From contig NZ_MDVX01000001.1 of NCBI RefSeq assembly GCF_001719615.1, forward strand, positions 682,001-746,000: a DNA stretch of 64,000 bases, read 5' to 3'. The notes beneath the pieces are model-generated. The model was given only the letters and a program-made list of their open reading frames with translations, did not search any database and had not been told where the DNA came from. How positions within the stretch are numbered: the stretch's first letter is position 1; each line of letters opens with the position of its first letter. The stretch comes from Neptunicoccus sediminis (GTDB lineage Bacteria > Pseudomonadota > Alphaproteobacteria > Rhodobacterales > Rhodobacteraceae). Made by a program: the position numbers and the translations under genes. Positions 24,762-33,891 of this stretch are shown here, one piece after another.

Positions 24762-26165
24762 ATGACCGCTACTGATGAAATCGCGGAGGTCGAGGCGATC
24801 ATGGATCGCGCCCGCGTTGCCCAGAAAACCTATGAGAACGGCGCCGACCAGACCCGTTACGACCGCGCAGCGCAGGCCGCAGCATGGGCTATCATGGAAC
24901 CATCGCGCAACAAGGCGCTGGCCGAACTGGCTGTCGCAACCACTGGGCTTGGCAATGTAGCCGACAAGATTATTAAAAATCATCGTAAAACCCTTGGCTT
25001 GATGCGGGATATCCAAGGTGTCAAAACCCAAGGCATTCTATGCAACGATCCCGCATCAGGCATCACCGAAATTGCGAGACCAATCGGCGTTGTCGGCGCT
25101 GTGGTGCCATCCACTAACCCAGCCGCGACACCTGCCAATAACATTATAAATGCGCTGAAATGTGGGAACGCTGTGGTGGTTGCACCGTCCCCCAAAGGCG
25201 TCGCCAGTTGCGAGCTTCTGCTGCGCTATATCTACGATGAATTTGACAAGATCAATCTGGATCGTGATCTGGTGCAGATGATCCCCGCTCCCGGCTCGAA
25301 GGCAAAAACGCAGGCGATGATGGAGTTGAGCGACCGGGTCATTTGCACAGGCAGCCAGAACAATGTGCATCGCGCCCAGACCTGCGGCACTCCGGCCGTG
25401 GCTGTCGGGGCGGGAAATGTCACTGTGATTGTAGATGAAACCGCGGATTTAACAGCCGCCGCAGAAAAGATTACTGCCTCAAAAACTTTCGACAATGCCA
25501 CCTCCTGTTCCTCAGAGAATTCGGTGATTGTGGTGGATGATGTGTATGATGACTTCGTGGCGGCTTTGGCCACAGCGGGTGGTGCGCTGGTGCGGGACGA
25601 GGCGACGATTGTCTCCAAACTCTGGCCTGACGGACATCTTAACCGTTCCGTCATCGCCCAAGATGCAGATAAAATGATCGACGCCCTTAGTATGACAGGC
25701 CAGGTTCCTGCCGACACAAAGTTTCTGGCAGTGGAAACAGCGGGAATCGGGCCGGAACACCCCCTTTCAGGCGAAAAGTTGAGCCGCGTCGTTGCGTTGT
25801 ACCGCGCAAAGACCTTTGATGAAGCGCAGAAGATTGCCGAACGCATTCTGAAATTCCAAGGTGCCGGTCATTCAATCGGAATACATACAGCCGATGATGC
25901 CCGTGCGGTAGCGCTTGGCGCGGCCATGCCCACTTGCCGCGTGATTGTTAATCAGGCCCATACTTATGCTACGGGCGGCTCTTTCAACAACGGGATGCCA
26001 TTTTCCCTGTCGATGGGCTGCGGAAGCTGGGGCGGCAATGCTATTGACGATAACCTGCACTGGAAGCACTTCATCCAGACAACCAAAGTCATCCGCGAAA
26101 TCCCGCCAAACGAGCCGTCGCTGGAAGACATATTTTCGGAATACTGGTCGGATGCAGGCAAATGA
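24762..26165 (+). CDS. acylating aldehyde dehydrogenase, sulfoacetaldehyde dehydrogenase (SauS)-like
   Basis: A 467-residue CoA-dependent aldehyde dehydrogenase. The catalytic cysteine is C249 in FDNATSCSSENS, and NAD(P)-binding regions include VVPSTNPAATP and ICTGSQNNVH. The short form without an alcohol dehydrogenase domain, and the NATSCSSENS context, resemble SauS, which interconverts sulfoacetyl-CoA and sulfoacetaldehyde. AGAAGGAA supports ATG 24762. The stop overlaps the ligase start by four bases. SauS and SauT (CoA ligase) are also adjacent in Cupriavidus necator. Alternatives are a malonate- or succinate-semialdehyde-type acylating enzyme. No sulfoacetaldehyde acetyltransferase is in the window. 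Confidence 0.78.
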   Translation: MTATDEIAEVEAIMDRARVAQKTYENGADQTRYDRAAQAAAWAIMEPSRNKALAELAVATTGLGNVADKIIKNHRKTLGLMRDIQGVKTQGILCNDPASGITEIARPIGVVGAVVPSTNPAATPANNIINALKCGNAVVVAPSPKGVASCELLLRYIYDEFDKINLDRDLVQMIPAPGSKAKTQAMMELSDRVICTGSQNNVHRAQTCGTPAVAVGAGNVTVIVDETADLTAAAEKITASKTFDNATSCSSENSVIVVDDVYDDFVAALATAGGALVRDEATIVSKLWPDGHLNRSVIAQDADKMIDALSMTGQVPADTKFLAVETAGIGPEHPLSGEKLSRVVALYRAKTFDEAQKIAERILKFQGAGHSIGIHTADDARAVALGAAMPTCRVIVNQAHTYATGGSFNNGMPFSLSMGCGSWGGNAIDDNLHWKHFIQTTKVIREIPPNEPSLEDIFSEYWSDAGK

Positions 26166-27676
26166 ATTTCGATGCTGAGACACCACCGAAGGGAACGGTG
26201 CGGGACTGGCTTGATTATAGGGCAAACAGCTGTAGCGGCGATCGGGCCTATGTTTTCACCGATGGTGCAAAGCCGCTGGAGTGGGGCGATCTGCAGAAGG
26301 CCGCGCAGGATCTGGCGCGACGGCTGACGGCAGCAGGTGTTGCAAAAGGTGAAAGCGTAGCCATCCTGCAGCCTAACGGGCGTGATGCCGTTATCAGCCT
26401 TTTTGGCGCACTTTACGGCGGCTTTCGCGCCACGGTCATTAATCTAGTCGCAGGCGACGAGGCCATTGGTTATGCATTGGAACACTGCGAGGCGCGGCTG
26501 GCGCTGGTTGATCAAAGCCAGATGGCACTGTTCGACCGAACGCGCCCCGAAACGCTCGCGGTTTTGCAGGAAGCGGATGCAGACCTGAAACCTGACCTAC
26601 ACGCATTATCCCCGGATGATGATGCGCTATTGATGTACACTTCCGGCACGACGGGCCGTCCTAAAGGCGTTGTTCATAGCCACTCCAGCCTGCTTGCAGG
26701 CGGCTGGACCCCTGCGGTCGCTCATTCCCTCTCAAAGCGCGACAGCGGTCTATGCGTCCTGCCAATCTATCATATCAATGGCCTCTGCGTTACAGTAATG
26801 AGCACCCTGCTAACCGGCGGGACGCTTTGCGTTGCGCCCAAATTCTCGGCCAGCAATTTTTGGGAGCAATGCGAGAGCGTCAAAGCCACATGGTTCTCCA
26901 TAGTGCCGACCATTATCTCCCATCTGCTACACTCAAACACAACACCTTCGCCCGTCACACGCGACCGGATCCGGTTTGGACGCTCGGCCTCATCGCCACT
27001 TTCTCCTGATGTACAAACGGCATTTGAAACGCGTTTTGAGGTGCCAATTGTCGAAACAATGGGGCTGACGGAAACTGCTGCACAAATATTGTCGAACCCG
27101 CTCCCACCCGGTTTGAGGAAAATAGGATCACCGGGTAAAGCCTTTGGCAACGAGGTCTGTATCCTCTCGTCAAAGCTGGCTCCCATGCCTGCAAACGTAC
27201 AGGGCGAAATCGCTGTGCGCGGGCCGAATGTCATGCAGAAATATTTCAAAAATCCCGAAGCCACAAAGGCCACATTCACCCCTGACGGTTGGCTGCGCAC
27301 CGGCGATTTGGGTCATGTGGATGAAGACGGTTACTATTTTGTGACAGGGCGCCTGAAAGAGCTCATCATAAAAGGCGGGGAGAATATCGCGCCACGAGAA
27401 ATCGATGAAGCCCTTTATACACACCCTGATGTCGTCGAAGCCGCCGCGTTTGCCCGCCCCTGCAACACCTACGGAGAGCGCGTCGAGGCGGCTGTAAAAC
27501 TGTGTAACGGTTCCACATTGACCTCACCCGAGCTGATCGAAATCTGCATAAGAAAGCTTGGCAAATTCAAATCGCCGGACAGGGTGTATATAATGAAAGA
27601 GCTGCCGAAAGGACCGTCAGGGAAGATTCAGCGGATAAAGCTGCCTGACACTACGTTGAATTACAAGAGCGGGTAA
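26162..27676 (+). CDS. acyl-CoA ligase (AMP-forming), possibly SauT-like
   Basis: A 504-residue member of the ANL (acyl-CoA synthetase) superfamily. The P-loop is MYTSGTTGRPKGV (residues 158-170), followed by METMGLTETA-like VETMGLTETAA, the GWLRTGDLGHVDEDGYYF segment, KELIIKGGENIAPREID and the catalytic Lys near GPSGKIQR. It activates a carboxylate to the acyl-CoA using ATP. The ATGA overlap with the aldehyde dehydrogenase suggests the acyl-CoA is handed straight to it for reduction. The acid is unknown; sulfoacetate is the leading idea. Confidence 0.85.
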   Translation: MNFDAETPPKGTVRDWLDYRANSCSGDRAYVFTDGAKPLEWGDLQKAAQDLARRLTAAGVAKGESVAILQPNGRDAVISLFGALYGGFRATVINLVAGDEAIGYALEHCEARLALVDQSQMALFDRTRPETLAVLQEADADLKPDLHALSPDDDALLMYTSGTTGRPKGVVHSHSSLLAGGWTPAVAHSLSKRDSGLCVLPIYHINGLCVTVMSTLLTGGTLCVAPKFSASNFWEQCESVKATWFSIVPTIISHLLHSNTTPSPVTRDRIRFGRSASSPLSPDVQTAFETRFEVPIVETMGLTETAAQILSNPLPPGLRKIGSPGKAFGNEVCILSSKLAPMPANVQGEIAVRGPNVMQKYFKNPEATKATFTPDGWLRTGDLGHVDEDGYYFVTGRLKELIIKGGENIAPREIDEALYTHPDVVEAAAFARPCNTYGERVEAAVKLCNGSTLTSPELIEICIRKLGKFKSPDRVYIMKELPKGPSGKIQRIKLPDTTLNYKSG

Positions 27677-27967
27677 CTTGCGTCCCCAAACCACCCTAAG
27701 AGACGTGAGGTGTCCTTCAAACAGTTGCACTTGCTCCGGCACGAAGGAAGGTTGGTCAAGACAACTTTGTTCTTAGAGATGCCTTACAGTTACCATCCAC
27801 ATGCTTTGAGGAATCTGCTGAAGTTTTACGTCGCTGATCGCTTTTTTCAGGTATCCCGCCGCCAGCGGGAGTATTTTTCGGAACATTGAAGCGTGGGCGC
27901 TATTGTGTGGCGTGGCTTTTGCCTGTCGCTTCACTGTTCTGGATGTCTTTGGGGGGCTTAGCAGAAG
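27677..27967. other. gene-poor spacer after the ligase
   Basis: No recognisable gene. The ligase frame stays open beyond its stop for about 71 codons up to TGA at 27887-27889, without a good start or Shine-Dalgarno sequence. The last part coincides with the repeat at 27859-27893. No clear terminator was found. Confidence 0.5.
27859..27893 (+). repeat. dispersed intergenic repeat, copy 2
   Basis: GCGGGAGTATTTTTCGGAAC followed by ATTGAAGCG matches the right arm of the inverted repeat at 6180-6202 and the short copy at 48840. No matching left arm is present nearby. Confidence 0.65.
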
Positions 27968-28042
27968 TGGCAGTCCCTAGGGGAATCGAACCCCTCTTTT
28001 CAGGTTGAAAACCTGACGTCCTAACCGATAGACGAAGGGACC
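27968..28042 (-). tRNA. tRNA-Glu (TTC)
   Basis: The minus strand folds as a tRNA. The acceptor stem GGTCCCT pairs with AGGGACT (one G-T wobble at the first pair), the D-arm has GGTTAGGAC, the anticodon loop TTTTCAA contains TTC (plus-strand 28007-28009), and the T-arm is GGGGTTCGATTCCCC. The 3' CCA is encoded (27968-27970). Confidence 0.97.
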
Positions 28043-28117
28043 GCAGCTTCTGTGAGGGCGCTTTTAGTCATAAGGCCGGGGGGCTGCAAGAGCTTTTTTC
28101 GACTATTTTGCACTTTT

Positions 28118-29863
28118 TTATTCTGCAGGGGCTGCATCTTCCAATCGGAGCTTGGCCTTCTTGCGGCCGCCCCATTCGTCGATCTCAAGACGGCCTGCCA
28201 AATGGAATAATTTGCCCCGATTATCCTCTAGCATCGGGCCGATTGCGCTGTCGAACGCGCCAAAGCAGATGGCGTCGATTCGGGCGCCGCCTGAATCCTG
28301 TGCGGTCAGGCGCAGATGGTTTTCGCCGGCCCGTTTTGCAAAGGCGATGCGCTGGGCGGGCAGGGCGAACCGGGGGGCAGGGGCACCCGCGCCAAAGGGT
28401 CCGGCCTGTTCCAGTTGCTCCACGAGTTCGGTTGTAATCGCGCTTGGCATGACAGACCCGTCGAGCATCAGGTCTTTGGGGCCGATGCTGCTGGCGCCCT
28501 GTTTGTCGAGCAATTCTGCCAGCCGTGCCATAGCGGGTTCAAGATTCTCGGCGCTGACAGTCAGGCCGGCTGCCATTTTGTGACCGCCGCCTTTCAGAAG
28601 CAGCCCTTCGCGGGTGCAGGTGGCGATGGCGGAGCCGAGATCGATTCCAGTGACCGAGCGTCCCGACCCTTTGCCTTCACCGTTTTCAAAGCCGATCACC
28701 ACGGTCGGGCGGTTGGTGGCTTCTTTCAGGCGGGCGGCGACGATGCCGACCACGCCGGGGTGCCAACCTTCCTGTGAGGCCCAGACCAATGGCGCGTTAA
28801 ATCCGCGGGCTTCGGCCTGTTCCATCGCTTGCAGGCGGACCTGTGCCTCTATTTCGCGGCGGTCGTCGTTAAGCTGCGAGAGCTGGTCGGCAATGGCTTC
28901 GGCCTCATGGGGGTCATCGGTGGAGAGCAGCCGCGCCCCGAGATCCGCCCGACCGATGCGTCCGCCTGCGTTAATTCGCGGCCCAAGAGCAAAGCCGAGG
29001 TGATAGCTGTTAGGTGCCGTCGTCAGCCGTGCGGCATCAGACACGGCAGCCAGCCCGACACGGTTGCGTCGCCCCATGATCACCAACCCCTGCCGCACCA
29101 AAGCGCGGTTTAATCCGGTTAACGGGGCGACATCTGCCACAGTGGCCAGCGCCACCAGATCAAGCAGCGCCATAAGGTCCGGTGTTTTTTGTCCATCGGC
29201 ACGCAGAAGGCGGTTCACAGCTACAAGCGTCAGAAAGACCACTCCGGCGGCGCAGAGGTTGCCAAAGTCGTTGTCTTCATCCTGCCGGTTCGGGTTCACC
29301 ACGGCAAGCGCGGGGGGCAGGGTCTCGCCGCCCATGTGATGGTCAAGGACGATCACATCGCAGTTTTTGGCAGCGGCAATCGGGTCATGGGACAGCGTTC
29401 CGCAATCCACGCAGATGATCAGATCATGTCGGCTGGCAAGGTCCGCCATGGCCGGTTCGTTCGGCCCATAGCCTTCGTCGATGCGGTCGGGGACATAGAG
29501 CGTGGCAATCAGTCCCATCTGGCGCAGGTAGTCGATCAGCAGGGCGGCAGAGCTGCCACCGTCCACATCGTAATCGGCAAAAATCGCGATGCGTTCCCGT
29601 TTTGAGATCGCCTGCGTGACGCGTTCGGCGGCCCTGTCCATATCGCGAAAGATCGAAGGGTCCGGCATCAGGTCTCGCAGCGCAGGGGACAGATAGGCGG
29701 TGGCATTTTCTGGCAGAACACCCAGCCGTGCTAATGTACGTGACAGTGTGGCGGGCAGGCCGGTCTGCTGGGCAATGGCCTGCGCCTGACGGTCTGCATC
29801 AGAGGAAAGGCCGACCCAGCGGCGGCCTGTTGCGGAACGGGACACCCCTAGAAAATCAGTCAT
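28118..29863 (-). CDS. recJ: single-stranded-DNA-specific exonuclease RecJ
   Basis: A 581-residue DHH-family 5'-3' exonuclease for recombination and repair. Metal-binding motifs are ADYDVDGGSSAA, CVDCGT and the DHH motif in VLDHHMGG; the DHHA1 region near GGGHKMAAGLTV follows, and a C-terminal OB-like part ends the protein. Length is normal for the family. The start overlaps the stop of the upstream small membrane protein by eight bases. Confidence 0.96.
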   Translation of the reverse strand: MTDFLGVSRSATGRRWVGLSSDADRQAQAIAQQTGLPATLSRTLARLGVLPENATAYLSPALRDLMPDPSIFRDMDRAAERVTQAISKRERIAIFADYDVDGGSSAALLIDYLRQMGLIATLYVPDRIDEGYGPNEPAMADLASRHDLIICVDCGTLSHDPIAAAKNCDVIVLDHHMGGETLPPALAVVNPNRQDEDNDFGNLCAAGVVFLTLVAVNRLLRADGQKTPDLMALLDLVALATVADVAPLTGLNRALVRQGLVIMGRRNRVGLAAVSDAARLTTAPNSYHLGFALGPRINAGGRIGRADLGARLLSTDDPHEAEAIADQLSQLNDDRREIEAQVRLQAMEQAEARGFNAPLVWASQEGWHPGVVGIVAARLKEATNRPTVVIGFENGEGKGSGRSVTGIDLGSAIATCTREGLLLKGGGHKMAAGLTVSAENLEPAMARLAELLDKQGASSIGPKDLMLDGSVMPSAITTELVEQLEQAGPFGAGAPAPRFALPAQRIAFAKRAGENHLRLTAQDSGGARIDAICFGAFDSAIGPMLEDNRGKLFHLAGRLEIDEWGGRKKAKLRLEDAAPAE

Positions 29864-30203
29864 GTTTGCCTTTGGAGGGCGGTATGCCCCTAAGTTGCCG
29901 GATCAACACATAAACGGCCACGCCCCAGCCCAGAACAGCCGCGGTGAGCCAGATGTAGAGAAAACTGTCACCAGCGCCGTCCAGCAGGATCGCACCGACG
30001 AGAAGGATGCCGCCGCTCCAGCCGGTGAGCCAGAGCATCAGGAACGCAATCACAAACCAGTTGCGTTTGCGTTCCGGTCGGGCGGCATAAGGGTCAGGCG
30101 AAAGCCCGTGGTTATGGCGTTGGCGGAATTCGTCCAGATAGCTGTCGGCAATGGATTTCTTTGCCTCTGTATCAGGTTTGGAGAATCCGACCTTACGCGC
30201 CAT
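29856..30203 (-). CDS. small two-helix membrane protein of unknown function
   Basis: A 115-residue protein. A charged N-terminal region (about residues 1-47) precedes two hydrophobic segments, FVIAFLMLWLTGWSGGILLV and FLYIWLTAAVLGWGVAVYVL. It is sandwiched between glpX and recJ on the same strand, with 10 bases to glpX and an 8-base overlap with recJ, so it is co-transcribed. I do not recognise a function. Confidence 0.75.
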   Translation of the reverse strand: MARKVGFSKPDTEAKKSIADSYLDEFRQRHNHGLSPDPYAARPERKRNWFVIAFLMLWLTGWSGGILLVGAILLDGAGDSFLYIWLTAAVLGWGVAVYVLIRQLRGIPPSKGKHD

Positions 30204-30213
30204 GCCGTTTTGA

Positions 30214-31179
30214 TCAGTTGTTGTTCTGACGGTATTTGATCCGGCGTACGGAGCCGGTTTTGGACCGCATCAGGATGGTTTCGGTTTCCATGAAGTTGCC
30301 GTCTTTGGTGGCACCGTCCAGAATGGACCCGTCTGTGACGCCGGTGGCGGCGAAGATCACATCGGCTGTAACCAGTTCGTCGCGGGTGTAGATCCGGTCA
30401 AAATCGGTGATGCCGGCGCGGGTGGCGCGGCCCCGTTCGTCGTCGTTTCGGAAGGTCAGGCGGCCGTAGAATTGCCCGCCCATACATTTCAGCGCCGCAG
30501 CAGCCAGAACACCTTCGGGTGCGCCGCCGGAGCCCATGTACATGTCGATGCCGGTTTTGGCGGCTTCGGCGCAATGGATCACACCGGCCACATCACCGTC
30601 GGTGATCAGGCGGATGGCGCAGCCTGTTTCGCGCAGTTCCGCGATCATTTCTTCGTGGCGCGGACGCTCCAGAACGCAAACGGTGATCTGGTCGGCATCG
30701 CAGCCTTTGGCCTTGGCCAGATTGCGCACCCGCTCTGCCGGAGACATCGCGAAAGTAACCGTGTCCACAGGATAGCCTGGCCCGATGGCGAGTTTGTCCA
30801 TATAGACATCCGGTGCGTGCAGCATGGAACCGCGCGGCCCCATTGCGATCACAGTCAGCGCGTTGGGCATGTCTTTGGCGGTCAGGGTTGTGCCTTCCAG
30901 TGGATCAAGCGCAATATCCACACCCGGACCATTGCCGGTGCCCACTTCTTCGCCGATGAACAGCATCGGGGCTTCGTCCCGTTCGCCTTCACCGATGACC
31001 ACAACACCGGCGATGTCCAGCATGTTCAACTGTTCGCGCATGGCGTTGACAGCCGCCTGATCAGCGGCTTTTTCGTCACCGCGCCCGATGAGTTTCGCGC
31101 TGGCAATGGCAGCGGCTTCGGAAACACGGGCCAAACCCAGTGAAAGCATACGATCGGCAAAGTCTGTGGTGTCGGTCAT
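30214..31179 (-). CDS. glpX: class II fructose-1,6-bisphosphatase
   Basis: A 321-residue GlpX-type phosphatase that removes the 1-phosphate of fructose-1,6-bisphosphate in gluconeogenesis. Metal/phosphate motifs DPLEGTTLTAKDMPNA, GEGERDEAPML and SGGAPEGVLAAAALKCMGG are clear. Length matches E. coli GlpX (about 336). First gene of the glpX/membrane-protein/recJ run. Confidence 0.96.
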   Translation of the reverse strand: MTDTTDFADRMLSLGLARVSEAAAIASAKLIGRGDEKAADQAAVNAMREQLNMLDIAGVVVIGEGERDEAPMLFIGEEVGTGNGPGVDIALDPLEGTTLTAKDMPNALTVIAMGPRGSMLHAPDVYMDKLAIGPGYPVDTVTFAMSPAERVRNLAKAKGCDADQITVCVLERPRHEEMIAELRETGCAIRLITDGDVAGVIHCAEAAKTGIDMYMGSGGAPEGVLAAAALKCMGGQFYGRLTFRNDDERGRATRAGITDFDRIYTRDELVTADVIFAATGVTDGSILDGATKDGNFMETETILMRSKTGSVRRIKYRQNNN

Positions 31180-31278
31180 GAAATACGGTCCTGAAAGTTA
31201 ATCGACGTTAGCGCCCAAATGCCGCAAAACAGCCGCGGTTACAACTAAAAACCCCCTGTCGGTGCAGTGTGCGCCGGT

Positions 31279-32049
31279 TTAGCTGCGGTCCAGTTCCTGC
31301 GCAAATCGCAATTGTGCGATTTCCTCGTTGGTGCGGGCCTTGCGGTCCTGATGCATGCAGCTTTCCACAAACCCGAGATGATCCTCAACCGCCTTTCGCG
31401 CGGCGGCGGGATCGCGGGACAGGATGGTGTCGTGGATTGCGCGGTGCTGGTCGAGCAGGGCCTCGCGCGTGGTGCGGACTTTGAACATGACCTTGCGGTT
31501 GTAAAACACGCCCGCACGCAACATTTCAAACATGGACCGCATCATGTGCAGCATAAAGACGTTGTGGCTCGCCTCGACGATGGCCATGTGAAATTCCGCA
31601 TCAAGCGCGGCTTCCTCTGCGGGGTTGCGCTTGGTGTGGGCGTTTTCCATCTTGGCGAACAGGGTAGAGATCACCTTGTGATCCGTGTCGCTGCCCAGAC
31701 GGGCGGCCCGCTCTGCCGCCAGACCTTCCAGATCGCGGCGGAAGGTGATGTAGTCGAACAGCGCTTCTTCATGGGTGGAAAACAGTTTGATCAGCGGTTC
31801 GGAAAAGGCCGAGCCGAGTACATCGGCCACATAAATTCCCGATCCTGCACGGGTGGCCAGCAATCCCCGTTCCACCAGATCGGCAATGGCTTCGCGAATG
31901 GATGGGCGGGACACGCCGAGCCGGTCCGAAAGGTCACGCTCGGACGGGAGCCGCTCTCCGGGGCGTAAAATGCCGCGCAGGATCAGTTGTTCGATCTGGC
32001 GCACGACAGTGTCGGCTATGCGTTCCGGCTGGATTTTCTGAAACGGCAT
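31279..32049 (-). CDS. FadR/GntR family transcriptional regulator (FCD domain)
   Basis: A 256-residue GntR-type regulator. The winged helix has LRPGERLPSERDLSDRLGVS and RPSIREAIADLVERGLL. The C-terminal FCD effector domain has FRRDLEGLAAERAA, EFHMAIVEASHN and QHRAIHDTILSRD, with His/Asp residues that usually bind a metal and an organic acid. I chose ATG 32049; the longer open frame to 32181 is proline/arginine-rich and lacks support. The target is unclear, since neighbours are unrelated; PdhR/LldR-type control of organic acid use is likely. Confidence 0.9.
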   Translation of the reverse strand: MPFQKIQPERIADTVVRQIEQLILRGILRPGERLPSERDLSDRLGVSRPSIREAIADLVERGLLATRAGSGIYVADVLGSAFSEPLIKLFSTHEEALFDYITFRRDLEGLAAERAARLGSDTDHKVISTLFAKMENAHTKRNPAEEAALDAEFHMAIVEASHNVFMLHMMRSMFEMLRAGVFYNRKVMFKVRTTREALLDQHRAIHDTILSRDPAAARKAVEDHLGFVESCMHQDRKARTNEEIAQLRFAQELDRS

Positions 32050-32181
32050 GACAGGCTCCGAAGGGTCGATTGCCAAAGTATAGAGAGGAAAGGGCGGGGG
32101 CGGCAAGCGCGGCTTGCGTGCGGTGTTTTTGTTGGGACGCGCCCTGAAACGCGGACCGGTAACGCGTGACCCGAAACGCAC

Positions 32182-32217
32182 AACGCCGCCCTGAAATTAC
32201 AGGACGGCGTTGCTTTT
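32182..32217. terminator. hairpin between ompA-like gene and gntR
   Basis: A 12-bp stem with one mismatch (AACGCCGCCCTG with CAGGACGGCGTT, 32182-32193 and 32200-32211) is followed on the plus strand by GCTTTT. It probably ends the leftward lipoprotein gene; the T-tract on that strand is weak. Confidence 0.5.
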
Positions 32218-32242
32218 GCGGTGTCGTATTAAAGCCTACTTA

Positions 32243-32884
32243 TCAGCTTGTTGGGCGAATAACAACTTCTACGCGACGGTTTGCTGCGCGTCCCGCTGCA
32301 GAGTTGTTTGAAGCGATTGCCTGCGTTTCACCACGGCCATAGGCACGGATACGGCTGGAGCGTACACCACTGCCTGTCAGGATGCCGGCGACAGATTGCG
32401 CACGGCGTGTGGACAGGTTCTGGTTGTAGTTCGCATCGCCAACGCTGTCAGTGTGGCCGATCACGTCAACCGTGCTATCGGGATAGCGTTGCAGGTTGGC
32501 GGCCAGTGCCCGCAGATCGTCCTGCAGGGACGGGCGCACATAGGTGCTGTCGGTTTCAAAGGTGATCGCTTCGGGCAGGGTCACGATTAACTCGTTGCCG
32601 GTGTTGGTGATGGTGGCACCGGAACCGGCAAGATCCTGACGCAGGTCTTTTTCCTGCTGGTCGAGGATGGCGCCGAAGACACCGCCAACAGCGGCGCCGA
32701 CAACAGCCCCTTTCACGATGGAGCCTTCGGAGTTTCCGGCAATGATCTGGCTTGCGGCGCCGACAGCAGCCCCGATTGCAGCCCCGTTACGGGTTTTGCG
32801 GTAATCCGGATTGGTTGCTTCGTCACAGGCCGCCAGTGCGAAAACCGCGATAACTGCGGCGGATACGGTTTTGGTCAATGCCAT
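32243..32884 (-). CDS. OmpA family outer-membrane lipoprotein
   Basis: A 213-residue lipoprotein. The signal peptide ends in a lipobox LAAC (C20), then a glycine-zipper segment (GAAIGAAVGAA, GAVVGAAVGGVFG), and a C-terminal OmpA peptidoglycan-binding domain with DVIGHTDSVGD and NQNLSTRRAQSVAGIL. Similar to YiaD/Pal-like proteins that tether the outer membrane to the wall. I chose ATG 32884 because it opens the signal peptide. Confidence 0.92.
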   Translation of the reverse strand: MALTKTVSAAVIAVFALAACDEATNPDYRKTRNGAAIGAAVGAASQIIAGNSEGSIVKGAVVGAAVGGVFGAILDQQEKDLRQDLAGSGATITNTGNELIVTLPEAITFETDSTYVRPSLQDDLRALAANLQRYPDSTVDVIGHTDSVGDANYNQNLSTRRAQSVAGILTGSGVRSSRIRAYGRGETQAIASNNSAAGRAANRRVEVVIRPTS

Positions 32885-32972
32885 TATACTGGCCTCTCTT
32901 GTTGCTTGTCCGTGGTACAAAATGGACGGGTCGGCCAAAGTTTCAAGGCAGGGACCAATGATAGTTACCGGC

Positions 32973-33866
32973 TCAGGCGGATTTTTGCGCAAAACCGGGG
33001 CGGGCGTGATCCTTGGCCAAACTGCCGGTCTGTGGGTCGTCGGCATCAGCCCGCGCACCCTCCCATGCAAGCAGGGCGCGTTTTACCGGCAGACCCCAGT
33101 GATACCCGCCAAGCGCTCCGGATTTGCGTAGGGCGCGGTGGCAGGGGATCAGCCAGCTTACCGGATTGCGCCCCACAGCGGTTCCCACCGCGCGGACGGC
33201 CTTAGGGTTGCCAATGGCTTTGGCGATTTCGGAATAGGTGGTCACATGGCCGGTCGGTACGTTCAACAGGGCCTCCCAGACCTTGATTTGGAACGGCGCG
33301 CCGATCAGGTGAAGCTGCGCTGCATCCCCGCCAAGTATCCGGTTAACCTGCGGCTGCAGGGCGGACCCATCCTGAAGGAACGTGGCATCGGGCCAGCGGC
33401 TTTGCATATCGGCCAGCGACCAGTCACGCCCGAATTCTGCTGTGAACCCCATGCCACAGATGCCGCGCGGGGTGGCGGCAACGATCATTTCCCCGAAAGG
33501 ACTGTCAAACCAGCCCCAGCGGATCTCCAGCCCTTTGCCCTTGGCGGCATATTCCCCCGGACTCATCGCTTCCCATGTCAGGAACAGGTCGTGCAGCCGT
33601 CCCGTGCCCGACAATCCGGTTTCCAGCGCGGTATCCAGCAGGGTGAACCGCTCTTGCAGCAGGGATTTCGCATGATCGAGCGTCAGATACTGCTGGTAGC
33701 GTTTCGGGGAGACACCGACCCACTGCGAAAACACCCGCTGAAAATGGGTGGGGGAGAGGCCAACCGCCTCGGCCACCTGTTCCAGCCGTGGCTGGCTGTC
33801 TTTGGTAGAGTCGATATAGGCGATCGCACGGGCGATAACGGCGTGATGATAAGATGGCTGTGTCAT
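32973..33866 (-). CDS. Ada-like methylated-DNA-protein cysteine methyltransferase with AraC helix-turn-helix
   Basis: A 297-residue fusion. An N-terminal AraC-type domain (LEQVAEAVGLSPTHFQRVFS, VSPKRYQQYL) is followed by an O6-alkylguanine transferase domain with the acceptor cysteine in WLIPCHRALRK and the ALLNVPTGHVTTYSEIA helix. The Ada N-terminal zinc phosphotriester domain is absent, so it can repair O6-methylguanine but not sense phosphotriesters the classical way. I chose ATG 33866. Confidence 0.93.
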   Translation of the reverse strand: MTQPSYHHAVIARAIAYIDSTKDSQPRLEQVAEAVGLSPTHFQRVFSQWVGVSPKRYQQYLTLDHAKSLLQERFTLLDTALETGLSGTGRLHDLFLTWEAMSPGEYAAKGKGLEIRWGWFDSPFGEMIVAATPRGICGMGFTAEFGRDWSLADMQSRWPDATFLQDGSALQPQVNRILGGDAAQLHLIGAPFQIKVWEALLNVPTGHVTTYSEIAKAIGNPKAVRAVGTAVGRNPVSWLIPCHRALRKSGALGGYHWGLPVKRALLAWEGARADADDPQTGSLAKDHARPGFAQKSA

Positions 33867-33891
33867 GGCAACAGGATGCCGCTGACGGGGG

